The notes under the pieces were generated by a model. That model was not told the origin of the DNA. It searched no databases and was given only the letters and a program-made list of their open reading frames with translations. A stretch of 64,000 bases of DNA from Actinomadura syzygii. GTDB lineage: Bacteria; Actinomycetota; Actinomycetes; Streptosporangiales; Streptosporangiaceae. The stretch's first letter is position 1; every line of letters begins with the position of its first letter. This document shows, piece by piece, positions 8,510 to 17,165 of the stretch. The position numbers were made by a program, and so were the translations under genes. Where the stretch lies: positions 372,001 to 436,000 of the forward strand of contig NZ_VSFF01000009.1 of assembly GCF_008085905.1 (NCBI RefSeq), in the 5' to 3' direction.

Positions 8510-10326
8510 CCCGCCTGCTCCGCGTCGAGGGAGTGGGCCGAGTCCCGGGGCGACGGCCAGCGGACGCTGCCCTCCGGCACGGTCTGGCCGGGGCGGGCGG
8601 CGAGCCAGCGGTGCACGACCTTGCCGGTGGCGTTGCGCGGCAGCTCGGCGATGAAGTGGACGTCGCGCGGCGCCGCGTACCGGGCGACCTGGGCGTGCAC
8701 GTACGCGCGCACGGCGTCGGCGTCCAGCCGGGCGCCGGGCCGCAGGACGACGTAGGCGGCGAGCCGCTGCCCCCAGTCGTCGTCCGGCACCCCGACGACG
8801 GCGACCTCGTGGACCTCGGGGAGGCGGAGCAGCGCGTCCTCCACGTCGCGCGGGACGATGTTCTCGCCGCCCGACACGACGAGGCCGTCGCGGCGGCCGT
8901 CCACGAACAGCAGGCCCCGGTGGTCGATGTGGCCGAGGTCGCCGGTGGCGAGCATCCCGTCGCGGACCTCCATCGGCTCGCCGCCCGTGTACCCCTCGAA
9001 CAGCAGCTCGTTCGCGACGTGGATCTGCCCGATGGTGGGGCGGCCGACCCGGCGGCCGCCCGCGTCGCGGATGGCGAGCGCGGTGTTGCGCGGCGGCCGG
9101 CCGGCGGTGCGCGGGTCGAGCCGCAGGTCGCGCGGGATGGCGATGGACACCCACGACGCCTCGGTGGACCCGTAGACGTTGTAGAGGCGGTCGCCGAACT
9201 CGTCCATGAAGCGGGTGGCGAGGTCGCCGGGAAGGGCGGCGCCGCTGACCGCCGCGATCCGCAGCGAGGACGTGTCGTGCCGGGCGCGGACCTCCGGGTC
9301 GAGGTCGAGGACGCGCTGCAGCATGACCGGGACGGCGAACACGGTCACGTCCCGGTGGGACGCGACGGCCCGCAGCGTCTGCTCGGCGTCGAAGCGGCGG
9401 TGCAGCACGACCGGGGCGCGCAGCGCCCACGCCATCTGCAGGGCGGCGTAGCCCCAGGTGTGGAACAGCGGCGCCTCGATGACCATCGTTTGCTTGGCGC
9501 GCAGCGGGATCCGGGACGTCATCGACGCGAGCGGCCACAGCCCGGGACGCGGCGGGCGGCGGGCGCCCTTCGGACGTCCGGTGGTGCCCGAGCTGAGCAT
9601 GATCGTCCGGCTCTGGATCTGCGGCGGCGACGCCACGGCCTCCGACTCCGGGACGGCGCGGATGACCTCGTCCAGGCTCCGGCCCCGCACCGGACGGCCC
9701 GGCTCCGGCGCGGGACGCGGCCGGGGCGCCGCCAGCGGCGGCAGCGCGGCGAGCGGAACGGGCGCCGCGAGCGGAGCGGGATCGGGGCCGGGACGCCGGT
9801 CGGCCCACAGCACCGTCCGGCGGAGCGCGATCGGCATGTCGGCGAGCAGCGGCGCGAACTCGGCGTCCGCGACGATCAGCGTGGGCCGCAGCTCGCCGAG
9901 GACGGCCCGCGTCCAGCTCGCCCCGGCGCCCGTGTTGAGCAGGACGACCTCCGCGCCGCGGCGGCTGCACGCGACGAGCGTCAGCACCATGCCCCGGTGG
10001 TTGCGGCAGAGGACGCCGACGCGCGGGCGCGGGCCGCGCAGCGGCAGCCCGGCGGCGAGCCGCGCGGCGCGCTCGTCCAGCTCGGCGAAGGTGAGGGCGC
10101 CCTCGTCGTCGATCAGCGCGGTCCGGGACGGGGAGCGCGCGGCGGCGCCCGCGACGAGCCCGGCGAGCGTGGTTCCCCAGCGGCGCAGCGTGCGGAGTTG
10201 GCGCCCGGCGCGGCGCGGGCCGCCCGCGAACAGCAGCCCGGTGCGGAGCAGGAGGGCGGTCAGATCGCGGATATGCCCGATCCGCCGGCGCATCCCCGGC
10301 CGGTACGCGGGCCTCGCGTGCGTCAC
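8506..10326 (-). CDS. Acyl-CoA synthetase (AMP-forming)
   Basis: A 606-residue member of the ANL superfamily that would activate a fatty or other carboxylic acid to its CoA thioester. Visible motifs are the P-loop SSGTTGRPKG, the YGSTE motif, TGDLGHIDHRG with the hinge VDGRRDG, and the C-terminal catalytic lysine in RNATGKVVHR. GTG 10326 is chosen because AGGAGG stands 5-6 bases upstream; readings further up enter the intergenic region. A Pro/Ala/Arg-rich linker sits near residues 180-215. It diverges from fadA-fadB across paired operator-like sites, suggesting shared control of lipid breakdown. Confidence 0.9.
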   Translation of the reverse strand: MTHARPAYRPGMRRRIGHIRDLTALLLRTGLLFAGGPRRAGRQLRTLRRWGTTLAGLVAGAAARSPSRTALIDDEGALTFAELDERAARLAAGLPLRGPRPRVGVLCRNHRGMVLTLVACSRRGAEVVLLNTGAGASWTRAVLGELRPTLIVADAEFAPLLADMPIALRRTVLWADRRPGPDPAPLAAPVPLAALPPLAAPRPRPAPEPGRPVRGRSLDEVIRAVPESEAVASPPQIQSRTIMLSSGTTGRPKGARRPPRPGLWPLASMTSRIPLRAKQTMVIEAPLFHTWGYAALQMAWALRAPVVLHRRFDAEQTLRAVASHRDVTVFAVPVMLQRVLDLDPEVRARHDTSSLRIAAVSGAALPGDLATRFMDEFGDRLYNVYGSTEASWVSIAIPRDLRLDPRTAGRPPRNTALAIRDAGGRRVGRPTIGQIHVANELLFEGYTGGEPMEVRDGMLATGDLGHIDHRGLLFVDGRRDGLVVSGGENIVPRDVEDALLRLPEVHEVAVVGVPDDDWGQRLAAYVVLRPGARLDADAVRAYVHAQVARYAAPRDVHFIAELPRNATGKVVHRWLAARPGQTVPEGSVRWPSPRDSAHSLDAEQAG

Positions 10327-10421
10327 CGCGCCCTCCTCGGTGGTACCGAGCCACGTTACCCAGCCGCCACCTGCGGAACAAGACCGGCCGGGGCCGCTCC
10401 GGACGGGCGGTCCGGCGTCAG

Positions 10422-10463
10422 TGGTTACTGACGAGTAGTATGAATGGTTACCGACTGGTAGCA
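10422..10463. promoter_or_regulatory. Two tandem palindromic operator-like sites between acyl-CoA synthetase and fadA
   Basis: TGGTTACTGACGAGTAGTA (10422-10440) is repeated with a few changes at 10445-10463 as TGGTTACCGACTGGTAGCA, a spacing of 23 bases. Each core is itself palindromic at its ends (TACT/AGTA and TACC/GGTA). Such twin dyads 50-90 bases before a start codon are typical binding sites of TetR-type fatty-acid regulators. No regulator gene is adjacent. Confidence 0.6.
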
Positions 10464-10510
10464 AAGGCCCGGCGGCGCCGCCGGACCCCATCCGCAGGGA
10501 GGGACGAACC

Positions 10511-11713
10511 GTGCCACGCACCGCACGCGACGTCGTGTTCGTCGACGGCGTCCGCACGCCGTTCGGCAAGGCGGGCCCGAAGGGCCTGTACGCGGAGACC
10601 CGCGCAGACGACATGGTCGTCCGCGCCATCCGCGAGCTGCTGCGCCGCAACCCGTCCCTCCCGCCCGAGCGGGTGGACGAGGTCGCGATCGCCGCCACCA
10701 CCCAGACCGGCGACCAGGGCCTCACCATCGGGCGGTCCGCCGCCGTGCTGGCCGGGCTGCCGAAGACCGTCCCCGGCTACGCGATCGACCGGATGTGCGC
10801 GGGCGCGATGACCGCCGTGACCACATCCGGCGCGGGGATCTCGTTCGGGTCCTACGACGTCGCCATCGCGGGCGGCGTCGAGCACATGGGACGCCATCCG
10901 ATGGGCGAGGGCGTCGACCCGAACCCGAGGTTCCTCGCCGACAGGCTCGTCGACCCGTCCGCCCTCGTGATGGGGTCGACCGCGGAGAACCTGCACGACC
11001 GGTTCCCGGAGATCACCAGGGAGCGCGCGGACGCCTACGCCCTGCGCAGCCAGCAGAAGGTCGCCGCCGCGTACGCGGCCGGGAAGATCCAGCCGGACCT
11101 GGTGCCGACCGCGGTCCGCTCCGCCGAGAAGGGATGGGGACTCGCCACCGAGGACGAGCCGCCCCGTCCCGGCACCACGATGGACGACCTCGCCCGCCTG
11201 CGGACGCCGTTCCGCCCGCACGGCAGGGTCACGCCCGGGAACGCCGCCGGGCTCAACGACGGCGCGACCGCCTGCCTGCTCGCCGCCGAGGACGTCGCCG
11301 CCGAGCTCGGCCTCACCGCGCGGATGCGCCTGATCGACTTCTCGTTCGCCGGGGTGGAGCCGGAGGTGATGGGCGTCGGGCCCGTCCCGGCCACCGAGCG
11401 GCTCCTCGCCCGCAACGCGCTGACCATGGACGACATCGGCCTCATCGAGATCAACGAGGCGTTCGCCGTGCAGGTGCTCGCGTTCCTCGCGCACTTCAAG
11501 ATCGCCGACGACGACGCGCGGGTGAACCCGTGGGGCGGCGCGATCGCCGTCGGGCATCCGCTGGCGTCGTCCGGGGTCCGGCTGATGAACCAGCTCGCCC
11601 GGCAGTTCGAGGAGCGTCAGGACGTCCGGTACGGACTGACGACGATGTGCGTGGGAATGGGCATGGGCGGGACGGTTCTGTGGGAGAACCTCAACTGGGA
11701 AGGCACCAAATGA
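10511..11713 (+). CDS. fadA: Acetyl-CoA acyltransferase (thiolase)
   Basis: A 400-residue thiolase that cleaves 3-ketoacyl-CoA with CoA in the last step of beta-oxidation. The nucleophile is C96 in DRMCAGAM; the other catalytic residues appear as H349 in GHPLASSG and C380 in CVGMGMGG, and EINEAFAVQ is the family signature before them. GTG 10511 follows GGGAGGG. The stop overlaps the fadB start as ATGA, so the two subunits of the trifunctional complex are coupled. Confidence 0.93.
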   Translation: MPRTARDVVFVDGVRTPFGKAGPKGLYAETRADDMVVRAIRELLRRNPSLPPERVDEVAIAATTQTGDQGLTIGRSAAVLAGLPKTVPGYAIDRMCAGAMTAVTTSGAGISFGSYDVAIAGGVEHMGRHPMGEGVDPNPRFLADRLVDPSALVMGSTAENLHDRFPEITRERADAYALRSQQKVAAAYAAGKIQPDLVPTAVRSAEKGWGLATEDEPPRPGTTMDDLARLRTPFRPHGRVTPGNAAGLNDGATACLLAAEDVAAELGLTARMRLIDFSFAGVEPEVMGVGPVPATERLLARNALTMDDIGLIEINEAFAVQVLAFLAHFKIADDDARVNPWGGAIAVGHPLASSGVRLMNQLARQFEERQDVRYGLTTMCVGMGMGGTVLWENLNWEGTK

Positions 11714-13800
11714 CCGGGCTTGGGGAACTCTTCGCTGACGAGGTCGTCACCCACGCCCACGTGCGGGACGTGACGCTGCCGAACGGCGCGGGCACCCTCG
11801 CGCTGATCACGCTCGACAACGGCCATGACCACACCAAGCCCAACACGTTCGGCCCGAAGGGCCTCGCCGAGCTGAACGCCGCCCTCGACGCCGTCGCCGC
11901 GCGCGACGACCTCGCGGCGGTCGGCGTCACCGGCAAGCCGTTCATCTTCGCGGTCGGCGCGGACCTCAAGGGCGTCCCGCTGATCAGCAGGCGGGAGGAC
12001 GCGGCCGCCATCGGCAAGCTCGGCCACGACGTGTTCCGGCGGCTCGGTGAGCTGGACGTCCCGTCGTTCGCCTACTACAACGGCGCGGCGATGGGCGGCG
12101 GCGTCGAGATCGGCCTGCACTGCGCCTACCGGACGATCTCGTCCGGCGTGCCCGCGTTCGCGCTGCCCGAGGCGTTCCTCGGCCTGGTGCCGGGCTGGGG
12201 CGGGACGTACCTGCTCCCCCGGCTGATCGGCGCGGAGAAGGCGCTCAAGGTCGTCATCGAGAACCCGCTCGCGCAGAACCGGATGCTGAAGGGCCGGCAG
12301 GCGTACGAGCTGGGCATCGCGGACGCGGTCTTCGACTCGGCCGACTTCCTGGAGGAGTCCCTCACCTGGACGGCCCGCGTCCTGAACGGCGAGATCACCG
12401 TCCACCGGCCGAAGGTCGACACGGGCAAGGCGTGGGACGACGCCGTCGCGATGGCCCGCTGGAACGTCGACGGCAGGCTGCACGGGGCGGCGCCGTCCTA
12501 CACGCGGGCGCTCGACCTGGTCGCCGCCGCCAAGGACCGCACCCGCGACGAGGGCTTCGCGGCTGAGGACGAGGCACTCGCCGACCTCATCATGAGCGAC
12601 GAGCTGCGCGCCGGGCTATACGCCTTCGACCTGACCCAGAAGCGCGCGAAGCGTCCCGCCGGAGCACCGGACAAGGCCCTCGCCCGGCCGGTCACCAAGG
12701 TCGGCGTCGTCGGCGCGGGCCTGATGGCGTCGCAGCTCGCGCTGCTGTTCGCGCGCCGCCTCGAAGTCCCGGTCGTGTTGACCGACCTCGACCGGGAGCG
12801 CCTGGACAAGGGCGTCGGCCACGCGCACGCGGAGATCGACAAGCTGCACGGCAAGGGGCGCCTCTCCCCCGACCAGGCGGGCCGCCTCAAGGCGCTGATC
12901 AGCGGCTCGCTGACCAAGGACGCCTTCGCCGACGCCGACTTCGTCATCGAGGCGGTCTTCGAGGAGATGTCGGTCAAGCGGAAGGTGTTCGCCGAGTTGG
13001 AGGAGCACGTCTCGGACGAGTGCGTCCTCGCGACGAACACCTCGTCGCTGTCGGTGTCGGAGATGGCGGACGGGCTGCGGCGGCCGGGGCGGGTCGTCGG
13101 GTTCCACTTCTTCAACCCGGTCGCGGTGCTGCCGCTGCTGGAGATCGTCCGGGGCGAGCGGACCGACGACGCGGCGCTCGCCACCGCGTTCGCGACCGGC
13201 AAGGCCCTGAAGAAGTCGTGCGTGCTGGTCAAGGACGCCCCGGCGTTCGTGGTGAACCGCGTGCTGCTGCGGCTGCTGGCGGAGATCGTCCAGGCCGTGG
13301 ACGAGGGCACGCCCATCGACGTCGCCGAACGCGCCGCGCAGCCGCTCGGCCTGCCGATGCCGCCGTTCGTGCTGATGGGACTCGTCGGCCCGGCGATCGC
13401 GCTGCACGTCAACGAGACCCTGCACGCCGTGTTCCCCGACCGGTTCCCGCTGTCGGACAATCTCGCGAAGCTCGTCGCGTCCGGCAAGTCCGGCGTCTAC
13501 CTGCCGGACTTCTCCCTCGACCCGGAGGCCGTCGAGATCTTCGGCGGCGGGACGAGCCCGTCCACCGAGCAGCAGGTCCTCGACCGGGCGCTCGCCGCGC
13601 TCGCCGACGAGATCCGCGTGATGCTGGACGAGGGCGTCGTCGCCGCCCCGGAGGACATCGACCTCTGCATGATCCTCGGCGCGGGCTGGCCGTTCCACCT
13701 CGGCGGCATCACCCCGTACCTGGACAGGTCCGGCGTCGCCGAACGGGTCACCGGCCGCCGCTTCCTGGAGCCGGGCGTCGCCTCCCTCGACGCCGGGTAG
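11710..13800 (+). CDS. fadB: Fatty acid oxidation multifunctional enzyme (enoyl-CoA hydratase / 3-hydroxyacyl-CoA dehydrogenase)
   Basis: A 696-residue fusion. Residues 1-300 are a crotonase domain with GGGVEIGLHC (oxyanion hole region) and PEAFLGLVPGWGGT (catalytic Glu region). The Rossmann domain begins near residue 325 (KVGVVGAGLMASQLA), the dehydrogenase motif GFHFFNPVAVLPLLE lies near 465, and C-terminal helical domains follow. It would hydrate enoyl-CoA and oxidise 3-hydroxyacyl-CoA, passing product to the thiolase encoded upstream. ATG 11710 overlaps the fadA stop; the longer upstream reading is a shadow of fadA. An 18-bp hairpin ends the operon. Confidence 0.93.
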   Translation: MTGLGELFADEVVTHAHVRDVTLPNGAGTLALITLDNGHDHTKPNTFGPKGLAELNAALDAVAARDDLAAVGVTGKPFIFAVGADLKGVPLISRREDAAAIGKLGHDVFRRLGELDVPSFAYYNGAAMGGGVEIGLHCAYRTISSGVPAFALPEAFLGLVPGWGGTYLLPRLIGAEKALKVVIENPLAQNRMLKGRQAYELGIADAVFDSADFLEESLTWTARVLNGEITVHRPKVDTGKAWDDAVAMARWNVDGRLHGAAPSYTRALDLVAAAKDRTRDEGFAAEDEALADLIMSDELRAGLYAFDLTQKRAKRPAGAPDKALARPVTKVGVVGAGLMASQLALLFARRLEVPVVLTDLDRERLDKGVGHAHAEIDKLHGKGRLSPDQAGRLKALISGSLTKDAFADADFVIEAVFEEMSVKRKVFAELEEHVSDECVLATNTSSLSVSEMADGLRRPGRVVGFHFFNPVAVLPLLEIVRGERTDDAALATAFATGKALKKSCVLVKDAPAFVVNRVLLRLLAEIVQAVDEGTPIDVAERAAQPLGLPMPPFVLMGLVGPAIALHVNETLHAVFPDRFPLSDNLAKLVASGKSGVYLPDFSLDPEAVEIFGGGTSPSTEQQVLDRALAALADEIRVMLDEGVVAAPEDIDLCMILGAGWPFHLGGITPYLDRSGVAERVTGRRFLEPGVASLDAG

Positions 13801-13815
13801 CCGCCGGAGCCGAGC

Positions 13816-13857
13816 ACACCGTTCGAGACGGCCGTTCCAGGCCGTCTCGAACGGTGT
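13816..13857 (+). terminator. Strong hairpin terminator after fadB
   Basis: ACACCGTTCGAGACGGCC (13816-13833) pairs over all 18 bases with 13840-13857 around the loop GTTCCA, beginning 15 bases after the fadB stop. It is among the strongest hairpins in the window. Confidence 0.8.
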
Positions 13858-13992
13858 CTGACCTGCACGTACGAACTCGAACGAACCCGACCGGCGCAGG
13901 TGTTGCCGGACGGGCGGCGGGACCTGAAATCTCGATCGCGGATCCAGACCGGCCGGTCCTCAAGGGGATCGGCCCGACCTGAAGGAGACGCG

Positions 13993-14505
13993 ATGATCCC
14001 CACGCCCGTGCGCCGCGGAGCGCTACTGGCCTCCGGGCTGGCCGCCGCCGGCGCCATGACGCTGACCGCCCTGCCCGCCGCCTCCGCGGCCCCCTCCCCC
14101 GAACCGGCGTCCCAGCTCACGGCGGTGGGGGCGAAGACCCCGGCCCGTGATGTCATCATCTGCGAGCTCAAAGTGCACGACCCGCACTACTCGCACCACG
14201 CCCACGCGAAGAACCAGAGCGTGGTCAACGTGGTCGCCGACATCACGTGCACCAAGCCGGTGGCCCGTCTGACGATCAGGGTCCGGCTCTGGAAGAACGG
14301 CCGCGCCTACAAGACCAGCGCACAGGTCTCGAAGGCCGGCAAGGCATATCTCCGGCAGAACGCCGCCGGCCCGTGCGTCGCGAAGCAGACGTACAGGGGC
14401 GAGGCATGGGTGTACGTGAAGCCCCCGCCCGGTCACCAGCCGCCGTCGGGCAAGACCCACATCTACGGAGATTCCGTGAAGATCCCCAGTTGCAAGAAGC
14501 GCTGA
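13993..14505 (+). CDS. Small secreted protein, function unknown
   Basis: A 170-residue protein with a Sec signal peptide (about 1-32, cleavage near ASAAP). The mature part has four cysteines (in IICEL, DITCT, GPCVA and IPSC) that could form two disulphides, and an immunoglobulin-like beta pattern (VARLTIRVRLWKNGRAYKTS). It contains a His-rich piece, HYSHHAH. ATG 13993 follows GAAGGAG. It is monocistronic, with hairpins before and after. I do not recognise a family. Confidence 0.75.
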   Translation: MIPTPVRRGALLASGLAAAGAMTLTALPAASAAPSPEPASQLTAVGAKTPARDVIICELKVHDPHYSHHAHAKNQSVVNVVADITCTKPVARLTIRVRLWKNGRAYKTSAQVSKAGKAYLRQNAAGPCVAKQTYRGEAWVYVKPPPGHQPPSGKTHIYGDSVKIPSCKKR

Positions 14506-14527
14506 CGCAGCCTGGGCACGACCGTCT

Positions 14528-14572
14528 CGCCGACCCGTGCCGCCGGTGCTCCACCGGTGGGACGGGTCGGCG
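14528..14572. terminator. Bidirectional hairpin terminator
   Basis: CGCCGACCCGT (14528-14538) pairs with ACGGGTCGGCG (14562-14572), and the loop can pair further (CCGGTG with CACCGG). It lies between two convergent genes and could serve both. Confidence 0.6.
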
Positions 14573-14595
14573 GGCCGGGGCGACGCCGACCGGCG

Positions 14596-15408
14596 TCACC
14601 GATTGATCTGGTCGCTGTCCTCGTCGATCGGGTCGGTCGGCTCCACCCGGACGACTTCCAGGGCGGGCTCGCCGAGCAGGTCGTCGATCAGCCCGGCCGG
14701 GCCGCCGACATAGGTCGAGTCGAGGTCGATGTCGGTGGCCGCACACCACGAGCGGTCGTCGGGCCAGAACAGGTTCGGCGACTGCGGGAAGAAGAACCCA
14801 GCCCCGCGGTGACCCAGCTCCGTGGCGGCGTCGAGCGGCCCCTCGAACATCACGTAGTCGCGCCAGGGCAGCCGCACCCGCGGCGCATCGTCGAACGCGG
14901 GCCCCGGCTCCGGGTCTGGCGGGGACGGCTCCGGCGGCGCGTCCGACTGCGCGTCAGGCGGCGCCTTGAACGCGACCATCAGGGACGTGGCGCCCGTGAT
15001 CCAGCCCCAGCCGCTCCAGAGGCAGAACCAGCACCGGTCCGGGGCGGCGGTGTGGCGGGCCAGCACCGCGCACAGGGCGCTCAGCAGCGGCGGGGAGAGT
15101 TCGCCGCGCTCGGGCGGCTCGTCCCACGGCGGCGGGCCGTCCCCCGCCCCGGACGCCGGACGGGACAGCGCCTTGAACTGGACGCGCGGATGAATCGAAC
15201 GCCCCGTCCACCCGGCCACCTCATGCCAGCGGACCGGCTCCCCGCTCGGTGAGTCGGCGGGATGAAGGATGCGCGCATAGGCCGCGAACCCGCCGGGCAG
15301 CAAGGCCCGCACACCCGAGTCGGTGTCGGTGTCGTCCATCTCCGTCTCCAGCCAGGCGGCGGGAGACGTGTCGGTCACCAGGCGGAGCCGGGAAGAAACG
15401 TCGGTCAC
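14596..15408 (-). CDS. Conserved actinobacterial protein, function unknown
   Basis: About 270 residues, soluble, without signal peptide. Trp-rich conserved patches (RCWFCLWSGWGW, and LFWPDDRSWCAATDIDLDST near the C-terminus) are separated by a Pro/Asp-rich linker. The pattern looks like a widespread hypothetical family of streptomycete-type genomes. Start GTG 15408 is preferred (GGGGGTGG 6 bases upstream); GTG 15432 would add eight residues. It diverges from the permease gene across about 215 bases. Confidence 0.65.
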   Translation of the reverse strand: MTDVSSRLRLVTDTSPAAWLETEMDDTDTDSGVRALLPGGFAAYARILHPADSPSGEPVRWHEVAGWTGRSIHPRVQFKALSRPASGAGDGPPPWDEPPERGELSPPLLSALCAVLARHTAAPDRCWFCLWSGWGWITGATSLMVAFKAPPDAQSDAPPEPSPPDPEPGPAFDDAPRVRLPWRDYVMFEGPLDAATELGHRGAGFFFPQSPNLFWPDDRSWCAATDIDLDSTYVGGPAGLIDDLLGEPALEVVRVEPTDPIDEDSDQINR

Positions 15409-15623
15409 TGCGAACCACCCCCGCCTCCGCACTGCTGGACGCGGAGATTGTCACCGACCGCCAACGTGTCCACGGTCAGACAATAGTCCGCCCGGTCGGG
15501 GGAAGTCCGCCGCGAGACCCGTCGACCCGGGCGTCCGCTCATCGGCCGACACCGCCACATAAGCCGCGCGCTGCCGGGCATAGGGCTGGCAAACCCCTGT
15601 GATCAACACCCGGAGGAAGCGCG

Positions 15624-17096
15624 ATGGACCTGCGCCGGACGAAGACGGTCGAGCAGTCGATCAGGGACACCGAGGAGCCAGGTCACCGGCTCCGACGCGC
15701 CCTGTCGGCGTTGGACCTCACCGTGTTCGGCGTCGGCGTCATCGTCGGGACGGGCATCTTCGTCCTGACCGGCCAGGTCGCCCGGGACAAGGCCGGGCCC
15801 GCCGTCGCGCTGTCGTTCATCTTCGCCGCCGTGGTGTGCGGGCTCGCCGCGCTCTGCTACGCCGAGTTCGCCTCCACGGTCCCGGCCGCCGGGTCCGCCT
15901 ACACGTTCTCCTACGCGACGCTCGGCGAGTTCCCGGCGTGGATCATCGGCTGGGACCTGATCCTGGAGATGGCGCTCGGCGCGGCCGTCGTCGCGGTCGG
16001 CTGGTCCGGCTACTTCGCCTCGCTGCTGGACGACGTCGGGATCACCGTCCCGGCGGCGATCGCCGCGCCGCCGGGCGACGGCGGGACGGTCAACGTCCCC
16101 GCCATCGGACTCGTCGTCGCCGTGACCGCGCTGCTCGTCCTCGGCATCAAGGTGTCGTCGCGGGTCAACGCCGTCGTCGTGACCATCAAGATCGTGGTCG
16201 TGCTGCTGGTGATCTTCGCCGGGCTGTTCTTCGTCAAGGGCGCGAACTACCACCCGTTCATCCCGCCGTCGAAGCCGACGGCGTCCGAGGGCGGTCTCGG
16301 CGCGCCGCTGATGCAGGTGCTGTTCGGGTTCACCCCGGCCAGCTACGGCTGGCTCGGCATCTTCGCCGCCATCGCCATCGTCTTCTTCGCCTACATCGGC
16401 TTCGACGTCGTCGCCACGGCCGCCGAGGAGGCCCGCCGTCCGCAGCGCGACGTCCCGATCGGGCTGATCGGCTCCCTCGTCATCACGGCCGTGCTGTACG
16501 CGGCGGTGGCGACGGTCGTCGCGGGCATGCAGAACTACAAGGACCTCAGCACGGAGGCGCCGCTCGCGGACGCGTTCAAGGCCGTCGGGCATCCGGCGTT
16601 CGCGACCATCATCGACGTCGGCGCGGTCGCCGGGCTGATCACCGTCGTGCTGATCCTGCTGCTCGGGCAGAGCCGGATCTTCTTCGCGATGGGCCGCGAC
16701 GGCCTCATGCCGCCCTGGCTGTCGGTCGTCCACCCGCGCTTCGGCACGCCCTACCGGTCGACGATCCTCATGGGCACGATCGTCGCGGTGCTCGCCGGGT
16801 TCATCCCGCTGGCCAAGCTCGCCGAACTGGTCAACATCGGCACGCTGTTCGCGTTCCTCGTCGTCTCCGTCGCCGTGGTGATCCTGCGCCGGACGCGCCC
16901 GGACCTGCCCCGCTCGTTCCGCACGCCGTGGGTGCCCGTCGTCCCGGCCCTGTCCGTGCTGGGCTGCCTGTTCGTCATGATCAACCTGCCGGTGGAGACG
17001 TGGCTGCGGTTCGCCGTGTGGCTGGTCGTCGGGGTGGTCGTCTACGCCGCGTACGGGTACCGGAGGAGCAGGGTGGGCGCCGCCCGAAACCCCTGA
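15624..17096 (+). CDS. APC family cationic amino acid permease
   Basis: A 490-residue transporter with about 12 predicted membrane helices. The N-terminal signature GVGVIVGTGIFVLTG is the substrate-binding first helix of APC permeases. PAAGSAYTFSYATLGEFPAW and GFDVVATAAEEARRPQRD are typical of the cationic amino acid (CAT) subgroup, so lysine/arginine-type substrates are likely. ATG 15624 follows GGAGGAAG. A short hairpin with a TTTT run follows the stop. Confidence 0.88.
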   Translation: MDLRRTKTVEQSIRDTEEPGHRLRRALSALDLTVFGVGVIVGTGIFVLTGQVARDKAGPAVALSFIFAAVVCGLAALCYAEFASTVPAAGSAYTFSYATLGEFPAWIIGWDLILEMALGAAVVAVGWSGYFASLLDDVGITVPAAIAAPPGDGGTVNVPAIGLVVAVTALLVLGIKVSSRVNAVVVTIKIVVVLLVIFAGLFFVKGANYHPFIPPSKPTASEGGLGAPLMQVLFGFTPASYGWLGIFAAIAIVFFAYIGFDVVATAAEEARRPQRDVPIGLIGSLVITAVLYAAVATVVAGMQNYKDLSTEAPLADAFKAVGHPAFATIIDVGAVAGLITVVLILLLGQSRIFFAMGRDGLMPPWLSVVHPRFGTPYRSTILMGTIVAVLAGFIPLAKLAELVNIGTLFAFLVVSVAVVILRRTRPDLPRSFRTPWVPVVPALSVLGCLFVMINLPVETWLRFAVWLVVGVVVYAAYGYRRSRVGAARNP

Positions 17097-17103
17097 AATA
17101 TCG

Positions 17104-17125
17104 GAGGCCCGCCGTGATGGGCCTC
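17104..17125 (+). terminator. Hairpin terminator after the permease gene
   Basis: GAGGCCC (17104-17110) pairs with GGGCCTC (17119-17125), followed 10 bases later by TTTT. It separates the permease from fprA. Confidence 0.55.
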
Positions 17126-17165
17126 ACGGTGTCCTTTTGGCGGCCGGGTGGGCACAATGGCGGCC

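Noticed and set aside
6878..10381. A 1167-codon minus-strand open frame across the two-component pair and the acyl-CoA synthetase gene
   Set aside because: Low-complexity Arg/Pro/Ala composition and overlap with three genes carrying clear motifs show that it is a shadow frame.
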